The notes under the pieces: generated by a model
What the model was told of the DNA's origin: nothing
The model's database searches: none
The model's input: only the letters and a program-made list of their open reading frames with translations
Program-made: the position numbers and the translations under genes
Shown: piece by piece, positions 8,225-16,856 of the stretch
Position numbering within the stretch: the first letter of the stretch is position 1
How the letters are laid out: each line of letters starts with the position of its first letter
Source of the DNA: Microbaculum marinum
GTDB lineage: Bacteria > Pseudomonadota > Alphaproteobacteria > Rhizobiales > Tepidamorphaceae
Length of the DNA: 64,000 bases
NCBI RefSeq assembly: GCF_042646165.1
Contig: NZ_JBHRTC010000019.1
Direction: 5' to 3' (one strand)

Positions 8225-8540
8225 CGGGTCGTCTCCCGTTCCCGAAAGGTTGAACCTCGCCGGCACGGATGCCTTCGGCCCCGCGGTGTGGAGACGCGGG
8301 TGCCGTCAGCGTCGACGCCGACTTCGATGCTCGGGATGCGCGAACGCGGCCGTCAGGCCGTTTCCACGTCCGGAGCCTGGTTGCCTTTGATTGGGTCGGG
8401 AGAACCGATCCGCACGTCGGGCAAGGATGGTGTGCCTCTTCAGTGACCCCGGCCTTTGGAGGGCCGGCAGAGACCAAAAAAGCCCGCACCGTCGTTGCTT
8501 TAAGCCGCCACCCTACGGAGAAACCGCGGTTGCCCGGCGA
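8225..8540 (-). ncRNA. Candidate speF-type leader RNA of ornithine decarboxylase
   Basis: About 370 nt separate the decarboxylase from the upstream transporter with no gene between. The region has a strong hairpin (arms 8449-8454 and 8462-8467) beside an A6 run at 8476-8481. Rfam describes a structured speF leader upstream of ornithine decarboxylase genes in alphaproteobacteria, so this position fits. I have not confirmed the consensus by alignment, and the ends are approximate. Confidence 0.4.
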
Positions 8541-8597
8541 CCACAGGCACGTGCGAATATTGGGCAAGCGCGGAGGTATGCCCTTCGCTGTTCACAA

Positions 8598-9545
8598 TCA
8601 AGAAGAAATCGCAGGTGAATCGATCTTTTTTTGCCGGCGCGGCGGCGCCGTCGCCAACGCCACGCCGGACAGGATGGCGACCATGCCGATCGCGTGGAAA
8701 AGTTCGAACCGCTCGCCGAGGAAAAACACCGCCATCAGCGCCCCGAACAGCGGCATCAGGCTGAAGAACGGCCCTGCCCGGTTGGCGCCGATGAGTTCCA
8801 CTCCGCGGTTGAAGAACGCATAGGCGATCAGCGAGGGGAAGATCGCCACGTAGAGACAGGCGGCGACCGTCATCAGGTCGAGCGTCGGCACGTAGCCTGT
8901 CGAGGCCTCCCAGACGAGGACCGGCGCCAGCAGGATGCTGCCGAACAGGAAGGTGGCGGACAGGAAGCTGATCCAGTGGATCGACGGCCGCTTGCGCAGG
9001 AGCGCCGAATAGAGCCCGTACAAGGCCACGGCGGCGAGGATGACCAGGTCTCCGAAGTTGAAGTGGATGGCCAGGAGCCTCGCCATGTCCCCCTGGCAGA
9101 TGATCACCGTGACGCCGGCCAGCGAGATCAGGATGCCGGCCGCCTGGCGCATCGTCAGGCGCTCGCCGAAGATCAGGAACGTCGCCAGCGCGATGATCAG
9201 CGGCTGCGAGGACTGCAGCAGCACCCCGTTCAGCGCGCCGGTGAACTGCAGGCCGAAATAGACCATGGTGTTGTAGGCCGTGATGCCGGTGAAGCTCAGC
9301 ACCAGCATCATCGGCATGTGCCGCATGATCACCGGCCAGTCGCGCTTCAGGTGCGGCCAGGCGAACGGCAGCAGGATCAGGAAGGCGCCGCCCCAGCGCA
9401 CCGACGCCAGCGCCACCGGCGGAACGTGCCCGGCGACGAGCCGGCCGAGCACGATGTTGCCGGCCCAGAACAGCGTCGTGAGGGTGAGCAGCAGATAGGC
9501 CTGGCCGTAGAGCCACTGGCCGAATCGGGCGAACCTTCCTGGCAT
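8598..9545 (-). CDS. EamA/DMT-family transporter
   Basis: A 315-aa inner-membrane protein with ten predicted hydrophobic helices in two EamA repeats. The first repeat includes LTLTTLFWAGNIVLGRLVAG and the family-typical RWGGAFLILLPF; the second ends in SLMPLFGALMAVFFLGERFELFHAIGMVAILSGVALA, a classic EamA signature (LGE followed by G-x-x-LI/L-x-G). Such proteins export amino acids or other metabolites, but the substrate cannot be read from sequence. It lies just upstream of the polyamine operon on the same strand, separated by the long decarboxylase leader. Arginine/lysine-rich residues end the protein. Family assignment is confident. Confidence 0.88.
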   Translation of the reverse strand: MPGRFARFGQWLYGQAYLLLTLTTLFWAGNIVLGRLVAGHVPPVALASVRWGGAFLILLPFAWPHLKRDWPVIMRHMPMMLVLSFTGITAYNTMVYFGLQFTGALNGVLLQSSQPLIIALATFLIFGERLTMRQAAGILISLAGVTVIICQGDMARLLAIHFNFGDLVILAAVALYGLYSALLRKRPSIHWISFLSATFLFGSILLAPVLVWEASTGYVPTLDLMTVAACLYVAIFPSLIAYAFFNRGVELIGANRAGPFFSLMPLFGALMAVFFLGERFELFHAIGMVAILSGVALATAPPRRQKKIDSPAISS

Positions 9546-9729
9546 CGGTCTTTTTGGAAGTTGCTTGGAAAGGCGCTTCGCTACCGGCTATAGGCTGCCA
9601 TGTAAAGCCGTTTGGGACAGTCGCGCAGACGCAAAAGTGTCGCTATAGTCGCGCGCCTTTGGCCCGGGGGAAAGGCTCGAGGCAACGAACCGGACACGCG
9701 TAAAGCGGCGCACAGGGAAATCTGGATAT

Positions 9730-11022
9730 ATGGCGAATGTCGTAGTCGTCGGCTCGCAGTGGGGCGACGAGGGAAAAGGCAAGGTTGTCGACTGGCTGTC
9801 GGAGCGCGCCGACGTGGTGGTGCGCTTTCAGGGCGGCCACAACGCCGGTCATACGCTGGTGGTCGACGGCAAGACGTACAAGCTGAGCCTGCTGCCGTCC
9901 GGCATCGTGCGGCCCGGCAAGCTGTCGGTGATCGGCAACGGCGTGGTGATCGACCCGTGGGCGCTGGCCGACGAGATCGGCCGGCTGCGCGAACAGGGCG
10001 TCGAGATCACGCCCGAGAACCTGCGCATCGCCGACAACGCGACGCTGATCCTGCCGCTGCACCGCGAACTCGACGCGTTCCGCGAGGAGGCCGCCGGCGC
10101 CGCCCAGATCGGCACCACCAAGCGCGGCATCGGCCCCGCCTACGAGGACAAGGCCGGCCGCCGCGCGATCCGCGTCTGCGATCTCGCCGAGCCCGACCGG
10201 CTCGCCGGCAAGGTCGAGCGTCTGCTCGTTCACCACAACGCGCTGCGCCGCGGGCTTGGCAGACCGGAGGTCGATGCTGACACACTGGAGGCAGAGCTAC
10301 GGCACATTTCTGACAGTATCCTGGCACACGCATGCTCGGTCTGGGCACTGCTCGACAGCGAGCGCCGCGGCGGCCGCCGGATCCTGTTCGAAGGCGCCCA
10401 GGGCACCCTGCTCGACATCGATCACGGCACCTATCCGTATGTCACCTCGTCGAACACCGTCGCCGCCCAGGCGGCCACCGGCACCGGCAGCGCGCCGTCT
10501 GCGCTGGGCTATGTGCTCGGTATAACAAAGGCTTACACCACCCGCGTCGGCGGCGGTCCGTTCCCCACCGAGCAGGACAACGAGATCGGCAACCGGCTCG
10601 GCGAACTCGGCCACGAATTCGGCACCGTCACCGGCCGCAAGCGCCGTTGCGGCTGGTTCGACGCCGTCCTCGTCCGCCAGGCGATCCGCACCGGCGGCAT
10701 CCACGGCATCGCCCTCACCAAACTCGACGTCCTCGACGGATTTGACGAGATCAAGGTCTGTGTGGAATACCGGCTCGACGGCAAATCCGTCGATCACCTG
10801 CCGGCGTCGCGCGACGCACAGGCGCGGGTCGAACCGATCTACGAAACGTTCGAAGGCTGGTCGGAAAGCACGGAAGGCGCGCGGTCCTGGGCCGAGCTCC
10901 CGGCCCAGGCGGTCAAGTACGTACGCAGAATCGAGGAACTGATCGCCGCACCGGTCGCGCTGCTGTCGACGAGCCCGCGCAGGGAAGACACAATTCTTGT
11001 TCACGATCCGTTTGAGGATTAA
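9730..11022 (+). CDS. purA: Adenylosuccinate synthetase
   Basis: Catalyses GTP-dependent condensation of IMP and aspartate, the first step to AMP. The protein has 430 aa, the standard length. N-terminal GSQWGDEGKGKVVDWLSERAD contains the catalytic Asp and the GTP loop; FQGGHNAGHT carries the general-acid His, GTTKRGIGPAYEDKAGRR the IMP-binding loop, and VTGRKRRCGWFD the aspartate-binding loop. The stretch from about 10255 to 10345 uses codons rare elsewhere in the window (AGA, CTA, ACA, AGT) without breaking the frame. It is followed 29 bp later by a membrane-protein gene on the same strand, so the two may be co-transcribed. Confidence 0.97.
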   Translation: MANVVVVGSQWGDEGKGKVVDWLSERADVVVRFQGGHNAGHTLVVDGKTYKLSLLPSGIVRPGKLSVIGNGVVIDPWALADEIGRLREQGVEITPENLRIADNATLILPLHRELDAFREEAAGAAQIGTTKRGIGPAYEDKAGRRAIRVCDLAEPDRLAGKVERLLVHHNALRRGLGRPEVDADTLEAELRHISDSILAHACSVWALLDSERRGGRRILFEGAQGTLLDIDHGTYPYVTSSNTVAAQAATGTGSAPSALGYVLGITKAYTTRVGGGPFPTEQDNEIGNRLGELGHEFGTVTGRKRRCGWFDAVLVRQAIRTGGIHGIALTKLDVLDGFDEIKVCVEYRLDGKSVDHLPASRDAQARVEPIYETFEGWSESTEGARSWAELPAQAVKYVRRIEELIAAPVALLSTSPRREDTILVHDPFED

Positions 11023-11051
11023 GAGCACCTCAGGAAAGCAAAGTACGAAAA

Positions 11052-12446
11052 ATGGCTGATTTCGTTTCGGTTCTCCGGCGGGCGGTGGGGAACCTCGACA
11101 ACAACACCGAAGCCACGCGCCAGGCCATCTACGGCAAGGCCCGGACGGCCTTGCGCGCGCAGCTCGAAGCGATCGAGCCGCCGCTCGGCCCCGAGGAAGT
11201 CGACCGTCAGATCAGGGGGCTCGACGAGGCGATCGAGGATCTCGAGAAGGAGTTCGCGGGCGCCGACTCCGAGGAGGCGCAGGAGAGGACCGAACCCGAG
11301 ACGAGTTCTCCTGCAGCCGGTGCACAGGCATCCGCCTCTGCCGCCGCCGCTGCCGCGTCATCCGGCGCACACGCGCCCGCCACACCCGACCGTGGATTCC
11401 AGCCCGCTCCGCCGCCGCCTCACAATCCGCCATCTCACGACTACGAGACGCCCGAGACCGATCACGCCGCCGCCGATGCGGGCGGGTGGGAGGATTCCTA
11501 CGCGTCCCGCCACGAGCCGGCGGCCTCGGCGCAATACGACACCCCCCCGGGCCGCGCATCCCGGCAGACGGAGTATTACGACGAGGAGGACGTGGCCGAG
11601 AAGGGCGGATCGGGCCGCTTCGTCGCGTGGATCATCCTGGGGCTCGTGATCGTGGGCATCGCCGGCGTCGGTTTCTGGCAGCGCGACACCGTCTCCCAGA
11701 TCGTCGACTCGCTGAGTTCCGGCGACGCGACCGAGGACGGCGGCAAGATCGCCGATCGCCTGCCGGGCGACGCTGACACGCCCGACCAGCAGCAGCCGGC
11801 ACAGGGCCAGTCCGGAACCTCCGAACCGCAAACCCCATCCCCTTCGACCTCGGCGCCGGCAAGCCAGCCGCAGTCGCCGCCGCCGGCGACCGCGGCGGAT
11901 GGCGATCGGGTCGCCCAGGCGCTGTTGATCGAGGAGAGCGCCGCCGGCGTCACTCCCGCCTCGACGCTGGGCGGCTCGGTGGACTGGGTCCTCGCTGACG
12001 ACACCGAGGCGATCGGCGGCACCGAAAAGGTCATCCGCGGCACCGTGCGGGTGCCGGAGAAGGATATTTCCCTTTCTGTCAGCATCCGCCGCAACGAGGA
12101 CCAGGCGCTGCCGGCCAGCCATCTCGTCGAGCTGGTGTTCGAGACCGGGCCCAACTTCACGAACGGCGGCATCTCCAACGTACCGGGCCTGATCATGAAG
12201 GCGACGCCGCGGTCGACGGGCCAGCCGCTGGTCGGTGCGGTGGTGCCGGTGATGGACGGCTACTTCCTCGTCGGTCTGTCGGAATCGGAACTCGACCAGA
12301 CCCGCAACATCGAGGAAATGAAGTCGCGCGGCTTCATCGACGTGCCGATCATCTACGAGGACGGCGGCCGGGCGATGCTGTCGCTCGCCAAGGGCGAAAC
12401 CGGCACCCGGGTCTTCAACGAAGCCTTCGCAGCCTGGGGCGAATAG
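11052..12446 (+). CDS. Unknown single-pass membrane protein with Pro/Ala-rich linker
   Basis: A 464-aa protein I do not recognise by function; similar proteins follow purA in related genomes. The N-terminal 80 residues are a charged helical segment (MADFVSVLRRAVGNLDNNTEATRQ onward). A low-complexity Ala/Pro/Thr region runs to about residue 150, a single membrane helix at about 188-207 (FVAWIILGLVIVGIAGVGFW) follows, and then a second Pro/Ser-rich linker and a C-terminal globular domain of about 170 residues that would face the periplasm. There are no catalytic motifs. The topology suggests an envelope protein with a cytoplasmic N-terminus. Its 29-bp spacing suggests co-transcription with purA. 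Confidence 0.75.
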   Translation: MADFVSVLRRAVGNLDNNTEATRQAIYGKARTALRAQLEAIEPPLGPEEVDRQIRGLDEAIEDLEKEFAGADSEEAQERTEPETSSPAAGAQASASAAAAAASSGAHAPATPDRGFQPAPPPPHNPPSHDYETPETDHAAADAGGWEDSYASRHEPAASAQYDTPPGRASRQTEYYDEEDVAEKGGSGRFVAWIILGLVIVGIAGVGFWQRDTVSQIVDSLSSGDATEDGGKIADRLPGDADTPDQQQPAQGQSGTSEPQTPSPSTSAPASQPQSPPPATAADGDRVAQALLIEESAAGVTPASTLGGSVDWVLADDTEAIGGTEKVIRGTVRVPEKDISLSVSIRRNEDQALPASHLVELVFETGPNFTNGGISNVPGLIMKATPRSTGQPLVGAVVPVMDGYFLVGLSESELDQTRNIEEMKSRGFIDVPIIYEDGGRAMLSLAKGETGTRVFNEAFAAWGE

Positions 12447-12523
12447 CGGGCAGCCGGAAGGCGATGGCAGGTATCGCGGTCTTCGCACTTGCCTTCGCCG
12501 CCGACCTGCTCCATGTTTTCCGT

Positions 12524-12630
12524 CGTTCCGAGGGGTGCTCCGAACGGAGCTGAGATGGTCATGCCGCGATGTGCGGACCGGCCGAACCCTTCGAACCTGA
12601 TCCGGGTCATGCCGGCGAAGGGACAGGAAC
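12524..12630 (+). ncRNA. TPP riboswitch (THI element)
   Basis: All conserved THI-box blocks are present in order: P1 arm GTTCC, GGGGTGC, the GCTGAGATG core, ACCCTTCGAACCTGATC, GGGTCATGCCGGCG and AAGGGA, with the closing arm GGAAC at 12626-12630. It binds thiamine pyrophosphate and lowers expression of the downstream transport genes. A stem with 8-bp perfect arms at 12673-12680/12695-12702 may be the expression platform, but no U-tract follows it, so control may be at translation or by Rho. Confidence 0.94.
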
Positions 12631-12672
12631 CTCAGTCGACCGAGCCTGATCTCCCCTAAGCCTAGAGTCCCC

Positions 12673-12702
12673 GGATCTCCCTGTCGTCAGAAGCGGAGAT
12701 CC
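12673..12702 (+). promoter_or_regulatory. Hairpin in the leader after the TPP riboswitch
   Basis: Perfect 8-bp inverted repeat (GGATCTCC / GGAGATCC) with a 14-nt loop, 43 nt after the aptamer and 76 nt before the permease start. It is a plausible part of the expression platform. There is no T-run, so it is not a canonical intrinsic terminator. Confidence 0.45.
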
Positions 12703-12778
12703 AAGATGCATCCTTCGCCAAATTCGCAGCCGCCGGACCCAGCCGCAACGCCACGCGGCCACTAGGCGGTCGCTCTCC

Positions 12779-13525
12779 ATGCGTCTGCTACGCATGCTGG
12801 CAATCTCAGCGCTGATACTCGGCGCCTGGCAGGCCCTCGTCACGGTCCTGGCCGTGCCGGCCTACATTCTGCCGCCGCCGAGCCGGATCGCGACAGCGCT
12901 GTTCGCACAGGCCGGGTTCCTCGCAACCAATGCCGCAGTCACCGGAGCGGAGATCGTGCTCGGCCTGGTTGCCGGTACGGCTCTGGGAATGATCACCGCA
13001 CTGTCGGCGAGCCTGTTTCCGGCCGCCGGCCGGGTCATGCTCCCGCTGATGGTGGCCAGCCAGGCGCTGCCGGTGTTTGCGATCGCACCGCTCCTGGTGA
13101 TCTGGCTAGGCTTCGGCATGGCCTCGAAGATCGTCATGGCGACCCTGATCATCTTCTTTCCCGTCGCCTCCGCCTTCCTTGACGGGCTGCGCCGTACGGA
13201 TCCGGGACTGCTGGACCTCGCCGCGATCTCCCGCGCCGGCCGCTTCGACACGCTGGCGCTTGTCCGGTTTCCCTCCGCGCTGCCCGGCCTTGCCTCCGGC
13301 CTCAGGGTCGCTGCGGCCGTCGCGCCGATCGGCGCGGTCGTCGGCGAATGGGTGGGAGCCTCGGCCGGCCTCGGCTTCGTCATGCTGCAGGCCAACGCGC
13401 GGGTGCAGACCGACGTCCTGTTCGCCGCGCTTTTCCTCCTTGCCCTGATGGCTCTCGTGATCCGGGCTGTCGTCGACGGGCTCACCCGCCGGATGGTGCC
13501 CTGGATCGAAGAAACCGAAACCTGA
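12779..13525 (+). CDS. thiX: ABC transporter permease for a thiamine precursor (ThiX-like)
   Basis: A 248-aa inner-membrane protein of the SsuC/TauC/ThiX permease family with about six membrane helices. The EAA loop reads AAISRAGRFDTLALVRFPSALPGLASGLR and contacts an ATPase. It is preceded by a TPP riboswitch and followed 17 bp later by an NMT1/THI5-type binding protein, which points to hydroxymethylpyrimidine-type precursor uptake rather than sulfonates. No ATP-binding subunit gene is in the operon. The start at 12779 follows directly from the riboswitch leader and begins with a hydrophobic helix (MRLLRMLAISALILGAWQAL). Confidence 0.82.
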   Translation: MRLLRMLAISALILGAWQALVTVLAVPAYILPPPSRIATALFAQAGFLATNAAVTGAEIVLGLVAGTALGMITALSASLFPAAGRVMLPLMVASQALPVFAIAPLLVIWLGFGMASKIVMATLIIFFPVASAFLDGLRRTDPGLLDLAAISRAGRFDTLALVRFPSALPGLASGLRVAAAVAPIGAVVGEWVGASAGLGFVMLQANARVQTDVLFAALFLLALMALVIRAVVDGLTRRMVPWIEETET

Positions 13526-13542
13526 GAACTACGGAGATTTCC

Positions 13543-14481
13543 ATGCGTCCGATCTTGTTCGCCTTCGCCGTGCTTGTCTGCCTGATGCCCCTGTCGGCGT
13601 CTGCCGCCGACCGGCTCACCGTCCTGCTCGACTGGTTCGTCAATCCAGACCATGCACCGCTGGTCGTCGCCGCCGAGCGCGGCACCTTCGCCGAGCACGG
13701 GCTGGACGTCGAACTGATCGCGCCGGCCGACCCGGCCGCTCCGCCCCGCCTGGTCGCGGCAGGCCAGGCGGACGTGGCGATCTCCTACCAGCCCAACCTC
13801 TACATGCAGGTCAAGGAAGGCCTCCCGCTGTCGCGCATCGCGACCCTGGTGGAGACGCCGCTGAACGCCCTCGTCGTGCTCGAAGACAGTCCGATCACGG
13901 AAATGTCCGACCTGAAGGGCAAGACCGTGGGCTTTTCGGTCGGCGGCTTCGAGGACGCCCTGCTCGGCACCATGCTGGAGGGGGCCGGCCTCAGCCTCGA
14001 CGACGTCGAACTGGTCAACGTCAACTTCTCGCTGTCACCGTCGCTCTACGCCGGACAGGTCGACGCGGTGATCGGCGCCTTCCGCAATTTCGAGCTCAAC
14101 CAGATGGACATCGACGGCCGGCCCGGACGGGCGTTCTATCCCGAGGAGGTTGGTGTCCCGGTGTACGACGAACTGGTCCTGCTCGCCCGCAACGACATGC
14201 TGGAGGACGATCGCCTGCCGCGCTTCGTCGCTGCGATCGAGGAGGCGACGATCTGGCTCACCAATCACCCCGAGGAAGGCTGGGACCTGTTCGTCGCCGC
14301 ACATCCCGACCTCGACAACGAGCTCAACAAGAGGGCCTGGTTCGACACCCTGCCCCGCTTCGCCAAGCGCCCCGCCGCGCTCGACCGGACCCGCTACGAA
14401 CGGTTCGGAGATTTCATGAAAGACCGCGGGCTTATCGAGGAAACGGTGCCGGTCGGCGAGTATGCTGTGGAGCTGAAGTAG
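13543..14481 (+). CDS. thiY: NMT1/THI5-family substrate-binding protein (ThiY-like)
   Basis: A 312-aa periplasmic binding protein with signal peptide MRPILFAFAVLVCLMPLSASAA. The mature start RLTVLLDWFVNPDHAPLVVA is the family signature of pyrimidine-precursor binding proteins (ThiY/THI5: LDWxxNxxHAPL). The segment LVAAGQADVAISYQPNLYMQ is also typical of the fold. It is the second gene after the TPP riboswitch and should capture formylaminopyrimidine or hydroxymethylpyrimidine for the adjacent permease. The ATG at 13543 is preceded by ACGGAGA. Substrate preference within the pyrimidine precursors is not decided by sequence. Confidence 0.87.
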   Translation: MRPILFAFAVLVCLMPLSASAADRLTVLLDWFVNPDHAPLVVAAERGTFAEHGLDVELIAPADPAAPPRLVAAGQADVAISYQPNLYMQVKEGLPLSRIATLVETPLNALVVLEDSPITEMSDLKGKTVGFSVGGFEDALLGTMLEGAGLSLDDVELVNVNFSLSPSLYAGQVDAVIGAFRNFELNQMDIDGRPGRAFYPEEVGVPVYDELVLLARNDMLEDDRLPRFVAAIEEATIWLTNHPEEGWDLFVAAHPDLDNELNKRAWFDTLPRFAKRPAALDRTRYERFGDFMKDRGLIEETVPVGEYAVELK

Positions 14482-14517
14482 GCCGGGGTCAGAGGCCGCG
14501 GGGGAACCATCTACCGG

Positions 14518-15033
14518 ATGACGACCTATACGGCACTGCTGCGCGCCATCAATGTCGGGGGCACCGGCAAGCTGCCGATGGCCAGGCTGAAGGCGATATG
14601 CGAGGACGCGGAGCTGACCGGCGTACGCACGTATATTGCCAGCGGCAACGTCGTCTTCGACAGCGAAAAGGACGAGATGGCGGTCAAGATGGCGCTTCGG
14701 ACCCGGCTCGAGGCTTACGCTGGTAGGCCGGTCGGGGTACTGGTCCGCACCGCCGCCGAAATGGCGGCCGTCCTCGATCGCAATCCCTTCTCCGACAGGG
14801 CCGCGAAGTGGACGGTCGCGATCTTCCTCGACGAACCGCCGCGCGCCGGCGCGCTGGAGGACGTCCGCGGCATGACGGACGAGGAGATCGTTCCGGGCGC
14901 ACGCGAGATCTATGTGCACTACACGTCCGGCATGGGTCGCTCGAAACTGAAGATCCCTGCCGCCGCATCCGGGACGGCACGCAACATGAACACCATTGCC
15001 AAACTGGTGGAACTGGCCGGCAGCAGACGCTGA
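14518..15033 (+). CDS. DUF1697 protein
   Basis: A 171-aa cytoplasmic protein of the DUF1697 family, recognised from its start TYTALLRAINVGGTGKLPMARLK, the motif TYIASGNVVFDSEKDE and the C-terminal GRSKLKIP followed by GTARNMNTIAKLVEL. The biochemical function is unknown. It starts 36 bp after the thiamine-precursor binding protein on the same strand but with no clear functional link, so co-transcription is possible rather than shown. Length is normal for the family. Confidence 0.85.
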   Translation: MTTYTALLRAINVGGTGKLPMARLKAICEDAELTGVRTYIASGNVVFDSEKDEMAVKMALRTRLEAYAGRPVGVLVRTAAEMAAVLDRNPFSDRAAKWTVAIFLDEPPRAGALEDVRGMTDEEIVPGAREIYVHYTSGMGRSKLKIPAAASGTARNMNTIAKLVELAGSRR

Positions 15034-15184
15034 TCCTGAGGGTACTTGGGACAGGTCCGCGGGAGCGCTGTTGCGGCAGTGCCCTTCAAATCCAGGCGAC
15101 CGCGTGTAGAGTGGCCGCCCGTCGCGCTTGAGTCCCGGATATCGACCGGCGCATGTCACGATCCGTACGAATGGGGAGACCGCC

Positions 15185-15814
15185 GTGATCGATCTTTACA
15201 CCTGGTCCACGCCGAACGGCCGCAAGGTCTCGATAGCGCTGGAAGAGCTCGGGCTGCCGTACAACCTCCACGAAATCAACATCATGCAGGACGACCAGTT
15301 CGCGCCGTCCTTCCTGAAGATCAGCCCGAACAACAAGATTCCCGCCATCGTCGACGGCGACACCGGCCTGTCCCTGATGGAATCGGGGGCGATCCTGCTC
15401 TATCTCGCCAAGAAGACCGGAAAGCTGATGCCCTCCAGCGAGGCCGGACACTGGCACGCGGTCGAGTGGCTGATGTGGCAGATGGGCGGTTTCGGCCCGA
15501 TGCTGGGTCAGGCCCACCACTTCCTGCACTTCAACAAGGGCAAGGCGGAATATGCCGAAGAGCGCTACGCCAAGGAAGCGAAGCGGCTCTACGGCGTGCT
15601 CGACCGGCGCCTGGAGCGGCGCGACTTCCTGGCCGACGAGTACTCGATGGCCGATATCGCGACCTGGCCCTGGGCCTCGCGATTCGAGTGGCAGGGTATC
15701 GACCTGAACGAATTTCCCAACGTGAAGGACTGGTACACCCGCATCGCGGAGCGGCCGGCAGTCCAGAAGGGCTACGACGTGCCGGCTCGCGGCCAGCCGA
15801 TCCCGATGCCCTGA
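15185..15814 (+). CDS. Glutathione S-transferase, nu-class (YfcG/YghU-like)
   Basis: A 209-aa cytosolic GST. The N-terminal thioredoxin domain begins IDLYTWSTPNGRKVSIALEE, in which the TxxTPN-type motif replaces the usual catalytic Tyr/Ser and is typical of Ure2p-like/nu-class enzymes with disulfide-bond reductase activity. NNKIPAIVDGDTGLSLMESGAILLYLA is the glutathione-binding cis-Pro/ES motif. The C-terminal helical domain carries DEYSMADIATWPWASR, the N-capping box. The GTG at 15185 gives the exact family N-terminus; an ATG at 15128 adds an unrelated leader. Confidence 0.9.
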   Translation: MIDLYTWSTPNGRKVSIALEELGLPYNLHEINIMQDDQFAPSFLKISPNNKIPAIVDGDTGLSLMESGAILLYLAKKTGKLMPSSEAGHWHAVEWLMWQMGGFGPMLGQAHHFLHFNKGKAEYAEERYAKEAKRLYGVLDRRLERRDFLADEYSMADIATWPWASRFEWQGIDLNEFPNVKDWYTRIAERPAVQKGYDVPARGQPIPMP

Positions 15815-15881
15815 GGCACCGCCGGACGCCCGCGCCCGAATGCCGCAATTGCATCCGCCGGATAGCCGCTAGACTGGCCTC

Positions 15882-16295
15882 ATGAGATCGGCCGGCATCA
15901 TCCAGACCCTGATCCGCGAGCGGCATCCGTTCGCCGTGCTGGCCATTCTCGCCTTCCTGATGCCCGGCCTGCTCTCGGCCGGGGGCGTGGCCGGCGCCTT
16001 TTCGAGCTTCCGTCTGGCGGACGGGACGACGGTCATCTGCACGGGCAGCGGCTTTGCGCGGGTCGCCGATCCGGCGAGCGCGCCGGACACCAGACCCGGG
16101 CACGAGAAAACGAATTGCTGCGCCACTGGCTGCGTCCACGCCGGCGGCATCGGCCTTGCCGCCCTTGCCGTCGCACAGGACGGCCTGCCGCTCGACTTCG
16201 GCGCGCCGATGCGGCCGCATGCGGCCGCCTCCAACATTGCCGCAGCCCCGGACGCGCCCGGCGCGATCCGCGCACCTCCTGCAAGGTCCGTCTGA
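15882..16295 (+). CDS. Small secreted/membrane protein, DUF2946-like, before the copper genes
   Basis: A 137-aa protein with one N-terminal hydrophobic helix (PFAVLAILAFLMPGLLSAGG), a Cys-containing middle (TTVICTGSG) and a NCCATGCVHAGG motif near residue 80 that could bind metal. It resembles DUF2946 proteins, which usually accompany copper-handling genes. It starts 55 bp before the PCuAC chaperone gene on the same strand. Function is unknown; a role in copper delivery is inferred only from the Cys pair and the neighbours. Confidence 0.6.
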   Translation: MRSAGIIQTLIRERHPFAVLAILAFLMPGLLSAGGVAGAFSSFRLADGTTVICTGSGFARVADPASAPDTRPGHEKTNCCATGCVHAGGIGLAALAVAQDGLPLDFGAPMRPHAAASNIAAAPDAPGAIRAPPARSV

Positions 16296-16350
16296 CCGAA
16301 TCCACGACGCACCTTGGCGGAATGCACTCCGCCGCATTCAGGAGACAGAC

Positions 16351-16836
16351 ATGCGCAAGTACATCCTCGCGGCCGTATTCGCGGCCATCCTTCCCGTTGC
16401 CGGACCGGCCGGGGCGCACGACTACAAGGCAGGGGACCTCACGATCGGTCATCCCTGGACACGGGCGATGCCGCCGGGCGCAAAGGTCGGCGGCGGCTTC
16501 CTGGTGATCACCAACGACGGCGACACTGCCGACACGCTGCTCGCGGTCACCTCGCCGCGCGCCGACCGCGGCGAGGTCCACGAAATGGCCATGGACGGCG
16601 GGGTGATGAAGATGCGGGAGCTCGAGACAGGCCTGGAGATTCCGGCCGGTGCCACGGTCGAGTTGAAGCCGGGCGGCTATCATATCATGTTCATGGGAGT
16701 CACCGACGGCTTCAAGGAGGGGGAGAGGGTTCCCGCCGTCCTGGTCTTCGAGAAGTCCGGTGAGGTTGCAGTGGAGTTTTCGACGTCGCCGGTGGGCGCC
16801 AAGGACATGCCGCACAAGCACGGCCAGACCAACTGA
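16351..16836 (+). CDS. Periplasmic copper chaperone PCu(A)C
   Basis: A 161-aa secreted protein (signal peptide MRKYILAAVFAAILPVAGPAGA) of the PCu(A)C/DUF461 family that hands Cu(I) to the CuA site of cytochrome c oxidase. The copper ligands are visible as HEMAMDGGVMKMR and GGYHIMFMG, the H-M-x10-M-x21-H-x-M pattern. It is followed 20 bp downstream by a SCO protein gene, its usual partner. A GGAGA ribosome site lies 5-10 bp upstream of the ATG. Confidence 0.92.
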   Translation: MRKYILAAVFAAILPVAGPAGAHDYKAGDLTIGHPWTRAMPPGAKVGGGFLVITNDGDTADTLLAVTSPRADRGEVHEMAMDGGVMKMRELETGLEIPAGATVELKPGGYHIMFMGVTDGFKEGERVPAVLVFEKSGEVAVEFSTSPVGAKDMPHKHGQTN

Positions 16837-16856
16837 ACCCGAGGAGACCGGAACCG

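Noticed and set aside
8476..8487. A6-GCCCGC as a full terminator for the EamA gene
   Set aside because: No matching stem arm was found upstream on the minus strand.
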